DNA of 64,000 nt from Cryomorpha sp963748925 (GCA_963748925.1 CAVVKG010000008.1:186001-250000); one strand, 5' to 3'; shown: positions 27,263 to 37,594, numbered from the stretch's first letter. Made by a program: numbers and translations. The notes: generated by a model from the letters alone, not told the origin.

Positions 27263-30200
27263 TTAAATCGACCCCGGCGAATTCGTGTCGTGCCTTCTTT
27301 TTTTTCCAATAAAACTAAATGAAGCTTCCAAAATGTGAATTGTACGTGGAAAGACATCAAAAAACAAACATAAAGCTAAGGCAATAGTCATTCCCCAAAG
27401 CACCATCAGGTTGGCGTAGAAAGTATCTATAAACCGTCCATAAAAGTTTTTCGCTGGAGCGTAAAAGTGAGCTCCGAAAAAATCACTGTTGTATGGCATG
27501 AGGTAAATCAAATCCTTCTTTTGAATCAGCTCCCCATTGTACTCGGCGATATAGTTCATATCGTTTCGGTTGGTAGCGAAACTCTCGAGCTGGTCGTTTT
27601 TGTAATTGTCAAAAAGTTCTTTATACTCCGCATTCTTGTCTTCTGTGCGGGTCATGGCATAGATCGTCTCTTCCTTTTCAGTGTCGGCTTTGAGATACAC
27701 GCGCTTGTAATGTTCAGTAAGTAAGTCCAGGTGATTCAAAAGACTTTTTAATACTTCATCGTTTATCCTTTCCGGGGTCAGATCGTTTACTTTTTCAAAT
27801 TTCAATCCTTGCAGGAAGGCATTTTCTTTGTTTAGCTCGTTTCTGAGTAAGGTAAGATTTTGGTCAAGTTCGACAGTAGCTGCGTCATCGTCAATAATTC
27901 GGCTGGTTACAGCTACTTTGTTTTTGAGCTCGGTTACCCAATAGTCTTTTTTCCAGTTTGAAAATTTCTTCCTCTTTTCAAGTTCAAAGAACTCCTTTTC
28001 GTAGTCATTCCATTTAAACTGTGTTACTGCAATTGCTTCATAAGCCCATCGGCTGGCCATAATATTTCCAATCCATGGAACCCCGTCTTGAGATGCGAAA
28101 ATTGGGTTAAGCCTGTCGAATTTTACAATTATTCCGCTGAAAAGCAGCTGAGGAATAATGATAATTGGGATTAGGATATAAATAACCTTGGCCGAGTTAA
28201 AACTCGATGATATATTGAGACCTAAGAGGTTGGCAAAAGAACATGTGCTGAACAGTATCAGCCAATATTGAAGGGTCATTCCCTGTATTTCTAAAACGAA
28301 GTTTCCGATTATTACAAACAGGAACATTTGCAAGGCAGAAATACCAAGCATAATAGAGATTTTACTGTACAGATAACTTCCCTTGCTGAGGTTCAAAAAC
28401 GACTCGCGCTTTCTGATTTTCTTATCTCGAATGATCTCTTCCGAGCTTACCGTCAGCCCAATAAACAATGCCACGATAACCGAGATAAAGATGTAAACGG
28501 GTATGTTTTCGTTTTCACGAAATATATAGCTATCCTGGCCTGCCGGTATAAAGAATCGCATAAAAAATGCAAGGATCAATGCCAGGGCAGGGGCTTCGAG
28601 TAAGTTTATTAAAACGTATTGCTTATTGGTAAGTTTTGAAAGCAAATCGCGACGTATAAAAACGCCAAACTGCTTTATTTTTCCAGGAATGGTGAAGTGA
28701 GTCTCTGGTGTGGCCAGGCGCTCTTCTTCCAGTTCAGGAGTTATTTCAATGTTTTCAATATAGAGCTTGTTCCACTCTGTTGGGGTAACTTTTCGCTGGT
28801 GGGTGAGGTTTCCAAATTCATCAACTACCTTGGCTTCAATAATGTTAAAAACATCTTCGGTTTTTACATTTCCACAAGTAAGGCATTCAGCCTCTTCGCA
28901 GTTAATGTGATTAACCATTCGTTTAAAATAAACGAGGCTGTCTACCGGGTTGCCATAATAAATCGGGTAACCGCCATTATCCAGAACGAATAGCTTATCA
29001 AACATTTTAAAAATGTCTGATGATGGTTGGTGGATTACAACAAAAATAAGCTTGCCTTTCAGGCTCAGCTCTTTTAGTAAATCCATAATATTTTCAGAAT
29101 CGCGCGAGGATAAACCCGAGGTTGGTTCATCAACAAAGAGCACTGCCGGTTCACGTATTAATTCGAGGGCGATGTTCAGTCTTTTTCGCTGACCACCACT
29201 GATTGTCTTGTCAAGCGGATTTCCAACTTTCAGGTTACGCGTTTCGCTCAACCCGAGCACCGATAGCATTTCTTCTACCATCTCGGTAATCTCTTCTTTA
29301 CCCTTTTGGCCAAAGCAGAGTTTTGCGTTGTAAAAAAGGTTTTGAAAAACCGTAAGCTCATCAATGAGCAAATCGTCCTGTGCTACATATCCTATAAGAC
29401 CTTCTATTTCGTCTTTTTCATGGTGAATATCTATTCCATTGATTCGAACAAAACCTGAAGAAGGTTTTAAATTTCCGTTTAATACATTGAGCAGCGTTGA
29501 TTTTCCGCTACCGCTGGCACCCATGATTCCTACTAGTCGGCCAGATTCTTCGTCAAGATTAATTTCGTGAAGACCAATATTGCCTCTTTTAAATTTGTAT
29601 TCGAGGTCTCTGGTTTGAAAGCTGATTTGTTCCCTGCTGTCGTCCTGAAGAAAAGTACCGATTATATCGCTGTAGTAAATGGGCTTAATTTTCGCACCGC
29701 GTATAGAAGCACCTTGATTTAGTACATAAAACCGATCGTTGTAAATAACCTGGCCGGAGATGTTGTAACTTCCATCGCCACGGTATTTAAGAAAATGGAG
29801 GTTGATACTCGGGATGCGTAATACGCGAATATACCCTTCAATTCCTTCAGATAGATAATGCTTCCCAAAGCCGGCACCCGAATCGGTGCTGTCGGTAATA
29901 TACATCACATTTGGGGACTCGATAAGCTCAGTTTCGCGTTCTTCAACAAAGAATCGTGCGAGCTCGTACTCTGACATATCAAAGTTAAAGGTAGAGGCTA
30001 CCGTATCAATAAATTCTTGCTCAAGTTCGCGCACCTCATCGTGTGAGTGAATAAATTCAAGCAGTCTAATAAGTACAATGGTTTTCTGTCTCTGGGTAAG
30101 TTCCTCGTTAATTTGCGTACAAATACGAAGTATTTTAACGCTGTTTACAGAAGTACGCTTCTGCTCCCCGTCTTTAATTTTCGAAATTTTTTGATAGCTC

Positions 30201-30376
30201 TCCAGATACTCCTCAAAGAGATCCATGTATTTGCTAAACAGCTTTTTTGGTAATCTTTCTTTAAGAAATGACTCTACAATTTGGCGGCCATTGAGCGTAT
30301 CTTCCTTTTGGTAAGGATCTACACGTGCAATGATTGCAAAGAGTTGAATAAGTGCCTTGAGTATTCTTTCGCTCAT
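27263..30376 (-). CDS. Fusion protein: TerB-like domain, ABC ATPase and ABC-2 permease
   Basis: This large protein has 1037 residues. An N-terminal helical TerB-like domain (about 1-140) is followed by a beta-rich stretch (about 165-250). The ABC ATPase (about 255-480) has the Walker A GASGSGKST, signature SGGQRKRLNIALEL and Walker B VLFVDEPTSGL. The C-terminal ABC-2-type permease (about 560-830, plus two final membrane segments) is interrupted by a large, charged, probably periplasmic insert (about 800-990). The ABCG-like half-transporter order (ATPase before membrane part) suggests export, but the substrate is not known. A CEEAECLTCG patch (about 505-514) could bind metal. Its own start region is preceded by the terminator of the upstream gene. 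Confidence 0.85.
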   Translation of the reverse strand: MSERILKALIQLFAIIARVDPYQKEDTLNGRQIVESFLKERLPKKLFSKYMDLFEEYLESYQKISKIKDGEQKRTSVNSVKILRICTQINEELTQRQKTIVLIRLLEFIHSHDEVRELEQEFIDTVASTFNFDMSEYELARFFVEERETELIESPNVMYITDSTDSGAGFGKHYLSEGIEGYIRVLRIPSINLHFLKYRGDGSYNISGQVIYNDRFYVLNQGASIRGAKIKPIYYSDIIGTFLQDDSREQISFQTRDLEYKFKRGNIGLHEINLDEESGRLVGIMGASGSGKSTLLNVLNGNLKPSSGFVRINGIDIHHEKDEIEGLIGYVAQDDLLIDELTVFQNLFYNAKLCFGQKGKEEITEMVEEMLSVLGLSETRNLKVGNPLDKTISGGQRKRLNIALELIREPAVLFVDEPTSGLSSRDSENIMDLLKELSLKGKLIFVVIHQPSSDIFKMFDKLFVLDNGGYPIYYGNPVDSLVYFKRMVNHINCEEAECLTCGNVKTEDVFNIIEAKVVDEFGNLTHQRKVTPTEWNKLYIENIEITPELEEERLATPETHFTIPGKIKQFGVFIRRDLLSKLTNKQYVLINLLEAPALALILAFFMRFFIPAGQDSYIFRENENIPVYIFISVIVALFIGLTVSSEEIIRDKKIRKRESFLNLSKGSYLYSKISIMLGISALQMFLFVIIGNFVLEIQGMTLQYWLILFSTCSFANLLGLNISSSFNSAKVIYILIPIIIIPQLLFSGIIVKFDRLNPIFASQDGVPWIGNIMASRWAYEAIAVTQFKWNDYEKEFFELEKRKKFSNWKKDYWVTELKNKVAVTSRIIDDDAATVELDQNLTLLRNELNKENAFLQGLKFEKVNDLTPERINDEVLKSLLNHLDLLTEHYKRVYLKADTEKEETIYAMTRTEDKNAEYKELFDNYKNDQLESFATNRNDMNYIAEYNGELIQKKDLIYLMPYNSDFFGAHFYAPAKNFYGRFIDTFYANLMVLWGMTIALALCLFFDVFPRTIHILEASFSFIGKKRRHDTNSPGSI

Positions 30377-30393
30377 AGTTGGGGGATGAAAAC

Positions 30394-30423
30394 AAAAAAA
30401 GCGTCCCGGATAAGAGACGCTTT
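30394..30423 (-). terminator. Rho-independent terminator after the secreted-protein gene
   Basis: AAAGCGTC and GACGCTTT pair across a 10-base loop, and the minus strand then runs into a T stretch (30394-30400). It separates the secreted-protein gene (30445-30864) from the ABC transporter gene downstream. Confidence 0.75.
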
Positions 30424-30444
30424 AGCACTTTTTTTAGTGTTGTA

Positions 30445-30864
30445 CTAGCGTTCAAATCCAATGAGTAATACGGCGCAGCCTGACTTTTGTTTCGTAAGAT
30501 CGAGTTTAGCCTCAATTCTACCTTCTATGGTAGATTGTACCTCAAAATCCCAGTAGGGAGCATTGTTGTGTGATGCGTTAATAAACAGTGTGTTACCATC
30601 CTGATCGAATAGCGAAAACTGGAGTTGATCTTTTTCCATTCCGGCGAAAGCCACAATACGATACTTAGACCCACCGTAAAATGTGGTATTAAATTCTGCG
30701 ATCTGATCGTCAAATATCAAAGCGCGGTAAGTTTGACCATCCGAGATAAATTTTTCGTTTAAATACTGTTTTGCATAATATGCTGTAGAGTCGCATTGAG
30801 CGAAAGTTTCGCCAGCAAGAACACTAAGAAACAGAAAAAGGAAGATGCGAATATTTTTTTTCAT
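30445..30864 (-). CDS. Secreted protein of unknown function
   Basis: The 139-residue protein has a signal peptide (about 1-22, ending GETFAQ) and no recognised domain. The mature part has two cysteines (C23 region CDSTAYY and C near residue 130 in SGCAVLLIG) that could form a disulfide, and a beta-rich pattern. Its start is 4 bp after the lipoprotein gene on the same strand, so the two are likely co-transcribed. Its role is not known. Confidence 0.8.
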   Translation of the reverse strand: MKKNIRIFLFLFLSVLAGETFAQCDSTAYYAKQYLNEKFISDGQTYRALIFDDQIAEFNTTFYGGSKYRIVAFAGMEKDQLQFSLFDQDGNTLFINASHNNAPYWDFEVQSTIEGRIEAKLDLTKQKSGCAVLLIGFER

Positions 30865-30868
30865 GACT

Positions 30869-31762
30869 TTATTCTGTGATTGAAGCTCTTAATCTTTTGA
30901 GTCTTGAACTTATTTCTTTCAATTGTTCATCGGTTAATTTAAAGGTCGATTCGCTGGTTATAACCGTAAGACGTTCTTCAGAATTTGTTTCTGGCTGCTT
31001 AAAGGTGTAATCGTGACTTACCGCTTTAAAAACGGTTTTTAAACTATCAAACTGGGCTCTTATTACACCAGAATTAAAGTTGTCATCGGCTGTGGTTTCC
31101 AATACATCACATAGAGTAATAATTGCTTTTTTCTGAGCTGCCAACCGACTGCGGGCTGCTTCATTACCCGCATTTGCCGTTAAGGACGTAAGGTACGAGG
31201 CCTCAACCCACCCGCCTGCAAGAATCAATGCAGCCAGATCATATCTATCATTTTCTTTAAGATATTTGTCGGAAGCTTCAAAAAACTCACCACTAAGAAT
31301 AAGTAGCGAGTCAGCATTACCCACATTTGAACCAAGGCGGGTTATGATTTCAGAATCCATGGCTCCTTTTATTTCCAACTCTTCGGCAAGATTTTCAACT
31401 GCTTTAAAATATCGAAGTGATGCCTGACTATCATCATAAAGTGAAGAGTAAGCCATTTCAGTGCCGTACACTCCCAAATTTAGGGCGCGCTGATTCTTAG
31501 AGACATAAGTCGCGGCTTTAGAAGGATTATTAAGCACTTCCTTGTTATAACTGGCTTCAGATTCTTTAATTAATATAGCCGTTTGAATGGGCGATGGAAT
31601 ACTAAAGAGTTTTCCGGCTACATTTACAAACTCGGTCTTTGTGCTATCGATTTCAACACTAGCCATCTCGCCACTGCTCACAGTTTGCTCATCACAGGCT
31701 GAGAAAAAAGCCACGCTAACGCAAATAATACCAAAAAGCTTAAATTTTTCTGAGTAGATCAT
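30869..31762 (-). CDS. Lipoprotein of unknown function
   Basis: The 297-residue protein has a lipoprotein signal peptide with the lipobox FFSAC (about 19-23). The mature part is helical and charged, with pieces such as SSLYDDSQASLRYFKAVENL, and ends ISSRLKRLRASITE. I recognise no domain. It is the first gene of a two-gene unit with the secreted protein at 30445. Confidence 0.8.
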   Translation of the reverse strand: MIYSEKFKLFGIICVSVAFFSACDEQTVSSGEMASVEIDSTKTEFVNVAGKLFSIPSPIQTAILIKESEASYNKEVLNNPSKAATYVSKNQRALNLGVYGTEMAYSSLYDDSQASLRYFKAVENLAEELEIKGAMDSEIITRLGSNVGNADSLLILSGEFFEASDKYLKENDRYDLAALILAGGWVEASYLTSLTANAGNEAARSRLAAQKKAIITLCDVLETTADDNFNSGVIRAQFDSLKTVFKAVSHDYTFKQPETNSEERLTVITSESTFKLTDEQLKEISSRLKRLRASITE

Positions 31763-31826
31763 AGTTTTACAAGGGTTGGTTGAAATTACAGATAATCTTT
31801 TTCATTTCATCCTTATGTTTTAATAC

Positions 31827-33590
31827 TTATTCCCAGATACTTGTTCTTTTTAAAGTAAATGAAAGTACCACTGCAGCAATGATTACTGCAATAAGGTACA
31901 TTCCTGCTTCAAACCATTCTGCGAAAATCACTTTACCTGTGAGGAATAAAACGCCATAGGCAAGCACAACAGAACTTATCCAACATACGAGAAGTGCGGG
32001 TATATTGTTTTGACTTTTTTTGGTTTTGTCTCTAAACGCCGTCCAATTCCCATCGGGCTTTACTTGATCGTAAAACTTCTGGAGCGTTTCATTCGATTCT
32101 GGTTTGGTAAAATACGTAGCCACTATCCACGCAACTGTGGTAAATAATACGGTAAAAAAGAAACTATCGGGAAATTCCCAGTGAAAGATAAATCGAGAAA
32201 CTGCATAAGCCACAAAAGGCGCTATAGTTGCAACAATTTCACTCCAGGCATTTATTCGCCACCAGTACCAACGCAGAATCAGAACCAACCCTAAGCCTGC
32301 TCCACATTCCATAATAAATGACCAAACCCCGCTTATCGAATTCATTTGAGTCGTAACTGCAAGCCCGAGCGCCATTAATGCGAGGGTTACTATGCGCGAC
32401 GCCGCAACAAATCGCTGGTCGCTCGCATTGGGATTGATAAATCGCTTGTAAACATCGTTTACTAAATAACCCGCGCCCCAGTTGAGCTGGGTAGAAATTG
32501 TGCTTAGGTAGGCGCCTAGAAACGATGCGAGTAAAAGTCCTTTTAATCCCATTGGCAAGAAGTCACGCATTGCCCATACATATCCTTTACCGAATTCGCC
32601 GGCAGCGATACCGGGATTTTCGATAGGACTGATGGAAGGGTAAATAACCAGACAAGAAAGTGCAACAAGAATCCATGGCCATGGGCGCAGGCAGTAATGC
32701 GCAACTTGAAAAAGAAGTGTGGCATAAACAGCTCCTTTTTCTGTTTTTGTGCTCATCATGCGTTGTGCTACATAGCCACCACCGCCAGGCTCCTGTCCAG
32801 GGTACCAGCTAGACCACCACTGTATGCCGATATAAGCAAGGAAAGCTCCGGCACTAATGGCGAGTGTATTTCCATCAAGGTTGCCATTGCTAAGCGAGGG
32901 GAAAAAATTGAACGTTGATTCAGGTAAGGCTGATTTTAATCCAGCAATGCCACCTACCTCAGGACTGCTTACTACAATAATGGATAGAATAATAGTACCT
33001 GTAATCGCGAAAATGAACTGTACCACATCGGTAACTGCCACTCCCCAAATTCCTGATATGGAAGTGTAGGCTGCTGCCAATAACATGGTAGCTCCCAAAA
33101 CCATATAGACGGTTCCCGTTTCTAGGCCAAAAAATTCTTGAATAATAGATATCATCGCCAGATTTACCCACCCAATGATCAGTACATTCATAAATAGCCC
33201 GAGATAAACTGCTTTAAACCATCGCAGTATGGCGGCGGGTTTGCCTCCGTAGCGCAGTTCAATAAGTTCTATTTCTGTTAATACACCGGCACGCCGCCAC
33301 AATTTGGCAAAGAAAAATGTGGTAAGCATTCCTCCCGCCAGGAAACTCCACCAAAGCCAATTACCTGAAATTCCACTTTGACCTACGAGCTCAGTTACTG
33401 CCAGCGGTGTGTCTGCTGCAAAGGTTGTTGCCACCATCGAAATTCCGGCAATGAGCCAAGGCATATTTCTATCACCAAGGAAGAAACTGAGTAAGCTTTT
33501 AGATGCCCTTTTGCGGAAGTAGAGCCCTATTAACAAGCTAAAAATCAAAAAGGCAGCTATAATCGACCAATCTATCCAGTGTAATCCCAT
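31827..33590 (-). CDS. Sodium:solute symporter (SSS family)
   Basis: I chose the ATG at 33590 (MGLHWIDWS) rather than 33611, because it sits just before the first membrane segment. The 587-residue protein has about 13 hydrophobic segments. The SSS signature appears as a small-residue-rich region around GISMVATTFAADTPLAVTEL (about 49-68) and LLASFLGAYLSTISTQLNWG (about 354-373). These transporters import a solute with sodium. The substrate cannot be told; some Bacteroidota relatives take up sugars or organic acids. It is transcribed away from priA. Confidence 0.88.
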   Translation of the reverse strand: MGLHWIDWSIIAAFLIFSLLIGLYFRKRASKSLLSFFLGDRNMPWLIAGISMVATTFAADTPLAVTELVGQSGISGNWLWWSFLAGGMLTTFFFAKLWRRAGVLTEIELIELRYGGKPAAILRWFKAVYLGLFMNVLIIGWVNLAMISIIQEFFGLETGTVYMVLGATMLLAAAYTSISGIWGVAVTDVVQFIFAITGTIILSIIVVSSPEVGGIAGLKSALPESTFNFFPSLSNGNLDGNTLAISAGAFLAYIGIQWWSSWYPGQEPGGGGYVAQRMMSTKTEKGAVYATLLFQVAHYCLRPWPWILVALSCLVIYPSISPIENPGIAAGEFGKGYVWAMRDFLPMGLKGLLLASFLGAYLSTISTQLNWGAGYLVNDVYKRFINPNASDQRFVAASRIVTLALMALGLAVTTQMNSISGVWSFIMECGAGLGLVLILRWYWWRINAWSEIVATIAPFVAYAVSRFIFHWEFPDSFFFTVLFTTVAWIVATYFTKPESNETLQKFYDQVKPDGNWTAFRDKTKKSQNNIPALLVCWISSVVLAYGVLFLTGKVIFAEWFEAGMYLIAVIIAAVVLSFTLKRTSIWE

Positions 33591-33663
33591 ATTCTTGTTC
33601 TGAGCACGCAAAATAACCAGTCATTCTCTACGTTTTTTGAGTGTTGGTAAAAACTTGCCACTA

Positions 33664-33692
33664 TTGGATGTTGGTAATTTGGTCTAAATTTG
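33664..33692 (+). promoter_or_regulatory. Candidate promoter of priA
   Basis: TAAATTTG at 33685-33692 matches the -7 consensus TAnnTTTG. A TTG at 33664-33666 lies 18 bases upstream, close to the -33 spacing of the Bacteroidota promoter. The gap to the TTG start codon at 33727 is 34 bases. Confidence 0.45.
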
Positions 33693-33726
33693 TCCATTCA
33701 TTTTCTCAGAAAATCAAAAAGTCAGC

Positions 33727-36189
33727 TTGAAAACCTATTTCGCCGAGATTCTTCTTCCGCTTGCCGTTCCAAATTCATTCACTTACCGCATTCCACAAAA
33801 CATGGAGCCGTACGTACATTTGGGGTTGCGGGTAGTGGTGCCTTTCGGCAAACAAAAGTTGTACACGGGAATCGTGATTTCCATTCATGAAGATCCTCCG
33901 AAATCTTATCAGGCCAAGTACATAGATTCGCTTCTGGATGATGACCCAATTGTTACCCCTGAGCAAATTAAATTTTGGGAATGGATGGCTGCCTATTACC
34001 TCTGCAACCGGGGCGATATTCTCATGGCCGCTCTACCGGCTGGCCTTCGGCTTGCAAGCGAATCAAAATACGTGCTCAACCCAGCTTTTGATGGAGATTT
34101 ATCGCCTTTTAATGAGCGCGAATGTTTATTGCTTGAGACACTGGCGTCACGTGAAATCCTTGATAGCAAAGAAGTTTCTGATGTATTGGGAATCAAAAGT
34201 ATCCAGTCTACGCTCAAGAAACTTCTCGATGGAGCCGCTATAATGATTATGGAAGATCTTAAGGAGCGATATACGCCAAAGATCGAATCGTATGTGAAAT
34301 TGGCGGAAGCCATAGCCGATGAGGATGGATTAAAAGCAGCTTTTAATGCATTGCAAAATGCCTCGCGACAGGAGGAGTTGCTGATGGTTTATTTGCAAAT
34401 GAGCGACTATTATAGCAAGGATCTAAAGGATGTAAAGAAAACCGTTCTTCAAAAACATGCCAATGCGACTTCCTCGACGGTAAAAGAGCTGGTTAAAAAA
34501 GGAATTTTTGAGCTGGAAGAGCGGGAGGAAGGTCGTTTGCCGACAGCACCGGATAACGCTGTAGCTGAGGTAGAACTAAATGATTTTCAGACGAAAGCAT
34601 TCGAAGAGATCAAAAGCTTTTTTGAAACCAAAGACACGGTTTTATTACATGGAATCACTTCTTCGGGAAAAACAGAGATTTATACGCGCCTTATTCGCGA
34701 GGAGCTAGATAAGGGAAAACAGGTGTTGTACATTCTTCCCGAAATTGCCCTTACAACCCAAATGATCCAACGCCTCCAGCGCTACTTTGGAAATAAAGTG
34801 ACTGTTTATCATTCAAAATTTAATCAGAATGAGCGGGTTGAAATATGGAATTTGGTGCTGAAAAATGATGGTGAAAATGGCAGCCTGATTTTGGGAGCCA
34901 GAAGTGCAGTTTTTCTGCCTTTTGCAAACTTGGGATTGGTAATAGTGGATGAAGAACACGAGAATTCTTTTAAGCAGTTTGAGCCGGCTCCGCGATACCA
35001 CGCCCGCGATTCGGCTATTGTTTTGGCTGCGATTCACAAGGCAAAAACACTGCTGGGGTCGGCAACGCCATCTTACGAATCAATCCATAACGCCAAGCTT
35101 GGAAAGTATGGGTATGTTATGCTAAATGAGCGTTACGGAGGTATGGAGCTACCGGAAATTACCACAGCTTCGTTGAGCAAAAAGAATGCTCCATCGGGAT
35201 ATTTTACACAAGAACTGCTCAAAGAAATTACAACCTCTCTTGATCTGAAAGAACAAGTTATTCTATTCCAAAACCGGAGGGGTTATGCGCCTGTACTGCT
35301 ATGCGAAATGTGTGGTTGGTCGCCCGAGTGCACCCGATGTGATGTGACGCTTACTTTTCACAAAGCGCAAGATCGTCTCGTGTGCCATTATTGCGGAAGC
35401 AAATACCAGACTCCACATATTTGCTCGGCTTGTGGTTCGCACAAGCTTAAGCTCGCCGGGTTCGGAACGGAGAGAATAGAAGAAGAGATTCTTATCCATT
35501 TTCCGGAGGCAAAAGTTGCCAGACTAGATCTGGACAGCACCAGAAGTAAATACGGCTATCAGAAAATTCTAAGTGATTTTCAAGACGGGTTTATCGATAT
35601 CCTTATTGGTACCCAGATGGTAACCAAGGGATTGGATTTTGGTAAAGTGAATTTGGTAGGAATACTCAATGCGGATTTACTTCTTAAATTTCCGGATTTT
35701 AGAGCGACCGAGAGGGGTTTTCAACTTATGACCCAAGTTGCAGGTAGAGCGGGGAGAAGACAGAAGCGGGGGAAAGTAATTATCCAGAGCCACGACCCCT
35801 CTCAGTGGGTTATTCAGCAAGTTGTGCAAGGAAATTTTGAAGCTGTAGCTAATCAGGAATTGAAAGAAAGACAAAAGTTTGTCTACCCCCCGTTTTCGCG
35901 GCTTATACAGCTTACGTTTAGGCATAAACAGCTTGAGTTGGTTGACTACTGCGCAGCACTATACCACAAGGAGTTATTGGGTTTCTTGACCGAAGCCAAT
36001 ATCCTGGGTCCTGAATATCCTGCAGTGGCGAGGGTTAAGAATAGGTTTAACAAGAACATCATCATCAAAATTGACCGCCAGCAAAGTGTTGCTGCTGTAA
36101 AGTCAAGGCTCCTTGAATTGAACAACCGTTTTTTTGCAGATGCACAATTTCGGGCTGTACGGCTTATTATCAACGTCGACCCTCAATAG
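33727..36189 (+). CDS. priA: Primosomal protein N' (replication restart helicase)
   Basis: The 820-residue protein contains the helicase motifs of PriA. Walker A is in LLHGITSSGKTEIYTRLI (about 310-327), the DEAH-type motif is DEEHENSF (about 408-415), and the zinc-binding cysteines fall in CEMCGWSPECTRCD and CHYCGSKYQTPHICSACG (about 525-570). It restarts stalled forks by loading the primosome. The start is TTG at 33727 with an appropriate N-terminus (KTYFAEILLPLAV), as no ATG is available upstream. It is followed after 42 bp by the plsC-like gene. Confidence 0.96.
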   Translation: MKTYFAEILLPLAVPNSFTYRIPQNMEPYVHLGLRVVVPFGKQKLYTGIVISIHEDPPKSYQAKYIDSLLDDDPIVTPEQIKFWEWMAAYYLCNRGDILMAALPAGLRLASESKYVLNPAFDGDLSPFNERECLLLETLASREILDSKEVSDVLGIKSIQSTLKKLLDGAAIMIMEDLKERYTPKIESYVKLAEAIADEDGLKAAFNALQNASRQEELLMVYLQMSDYYSKDLKDVKKTVLQKHANATSSTVKELVKKGIFELEEREEGRLPTAPDNAVAEVELNDFQTKAFEEIKSFFETKDTVLLHGITSSGKTEIYTRLIREELDKGKQVLYILPEIALTTQMIQRLQRYFGNKVTVYHSKFNQNERVEIWNLVLKNDGENGSLILGARSAVFLPFANLGLVIVDEEHENSFKQFEPAPRYHARDSAIVLAAIHKAKTLLGSATPSYESIHNAKLGKYGYVMLNERYGGMELPEITTASLSKKNAPSGYFTQELLKEITTSLDLKEQVILFQNRRGYAPVLLCEMCGWSPECTRCDVTLTFHKAQDRLVCHYCGSKYQTPHICSACGSHKLKLAGFGTERIEEEILIHFPEAKVARLDLDSTRSKYGYQKILSDFQDGFIDILIGTQMVTKGLDFGKVNLVGILNADLLLKFPDFRATERGFQLMTQVAGRAGRRQKRGKVIIQSHDPSQWVIQQVVQGNFEAVANQELKERQKFVYPPFSRLIQLTFRHKQLELVDYCAALYHKELLGFLTEANILGPEYPAVARVKNRFNKNIIIKIDRQQSVAAVKSRLLELNNRFFADAQFRAVRLIINVDPQ

Positions 36190-36231
36190 GTAAGTCAAAT
36201 TCTAGTATCTTTCGCGCCTTAAACGAATAGC

Positions 36232-36987
36232 TTGAAAAACATATTTGGTCAGTGGATTTTCTTGAAACGCCTGGTGATTTCCATTCTTGGAATGATAACC
36301 TGGCCGAGGTTTGTATGGACAAACAAATCTGTTGTAGCAGGTTTGGACGTTTTACAAAACCTGCCATCTAAAAATGTAATTTTCGTTTCAAACCATCAAA
36401 CCTACTTTGCAGATGTGATGCTCATGTATCACGCATTTAGTGCGGCGAAATGGAAAATGAAAAGAGGAATTAGGAACCCACTTTACTTACTCGCTCCCAA
36501 AACAACCGTTTTTTATGTTGCTGCATTGGAAACTATGAAAAGTGGTTTTTTACCGAAGCTCTTCGCGTATGCGGGGGCTGTATCGATTCAGCGCACCTGG
36601 CGTGAATCGGGAAAAGAAATAAACCGTGACGTAAACCCGCAAGATCCTGAGAGGATAGGAAAGGCTATTAAATCAGGCTGGCTCGTTACATTCCCTCAGG
36701 GCACCACCAAGCCTTTTGAGCAGGGGCGAAAAGGTACTGCTCACTTGATCAAGCAATACAAACCGATCGTTGTTCCCGTTAATATAGACGGATTTCGGCG
36801 CGCATTTGATAAGAAAGGCTTGAAGATAAAAAAGCGCGACTCACGCTTACTGATGAAATTTTACGACCCTCTGGATATTGATTATGATGCCCCTGCAGAA
36901 GATATTCTGAATCAGGTAATGTACGCCATAAGGCAGAGCCCGGAGTTTATGAAGGTGAATTTAATGCCTGATGAAATTGAGAAATAG
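36232..36987 (+). CDS. 1-acyl-sn-glycerol-3-phosphate acyltransferase (PlsC family)
   Basis: The 251-residue protein has the NHX4D catalytic motif as NHQTYFAD (about 51-58) and the substrate-binding FPQGTTKPFEQGRKGTA (about 158-174). It probably transfers an acyl chain to lysophosphatidic acid, or acylates another lipid such as an aminolipid, at the inner membrane. The start is TTG at 36232 in the sequence preceding KNIFGQWIFLKRL. It follows priA on the same strand. Confidence 0.9.
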   Translation: MKNIFGQWIFLKRLVISILGMITWPRFVWTNKSVVAGLDVLQNLPSKNVIFVSNHQTYFADVMLMYHAFSAAKWKMKRGIRNPLYLLAPKTTVFYVAALETMKSGFLPKLFAYAGAVSIQRTWRESGKEINRDVNPQDPERIGKAIKSGWLVTFPQGTTKPFEQGRKGTAHLIKQYKPIVVPVNIDGFRRAFDKKGLKIKKRDSRLLMKFYDPLDIDYDAPAEDILNQVMYAIRQSPEFMKVNLMPDEIEK

Positions 36988-37071
36988 GTTTCGTGAATTG
37001 GCAATGGGCAATTGGCCACTTCATGATATAGGTTGAAAGGCTTCCTACCTATTGACTAGAGACCAACTAAA

Positions 37072-37506
37072 TCAATTTCCAAGTGCAGTATTCTTAGCAA
37101 CAGGGTAAGCATTGAAAGTGCCAAGACCCTTGCAAACCAATTTCATATCATTGTTTTCGCAATAGATATTTCCTTCAGAACTTATCAATCTGTTTCCTTC
37201 AAAGACCACCTCGCCAACACCAACGAGTTTATCTCCTGGTTTTACCGGAGCGTAATAGTTGATTTTAAATTCTACAGTGCTTACCAGTCGATCTTTCTCA
37301 ACGGCGAGTGAAAGCGCGGATACACCCAGAATGCCATCCATCATCGCAGCAACAGCCCCACCATGGGCAGCACTGGGGTTTGATAGATGGTCTTCTGTAA
37401 TATGCATTCGGTATTCAACTTTGCCGGGTTTAATTACCTTGAGTTCAAGTCCAATTAAAAGTCCGAATTTGTTTATCTCGTTGTACTTTTTAAGTATGGG
37501 GTTCAT
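37072..37506 (-). CDS. PaaI-family (hotdog fold) thioesterase
   Basis: The 144-residue protein fits the hotdog thioesterase family. The active-site stretch HLSNPSAAHGGAVAAMMDGI contains the AHGG pattern (about 42-60). It hydrolyses an acyl-CoA or related thioester, but the substrate is not known. It is followed on the same strand by the gamma-glutamyltransferase after an approximately 560-bp separation in the reverse direction, so it is probably a separate transcription unit. The short spacer upstream has nothing notable. Confidence 0.88.
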   Translation of the reverse strand: MNPILKKYNEINKFGLLIGLELKVIKPGKVEYRMHITEDHLSNPSAAHGGAVAAMMDGILGVSALSLAVEKDRLVSTVEFKINYYAPVKPGDKLVGVGEVVFEGNRLISSEGNIYCENNDMKLVCKGLGTFNAYPVAKNTALGN

Positions 37507-37594
37507 TTTTTATTCATGCTTTTTAATACACTTCAGGGCAGAAGTCAGATAGAGTCTCTCAAAATACCAGGTTGGCTTTATCGACAGGTTCTAT

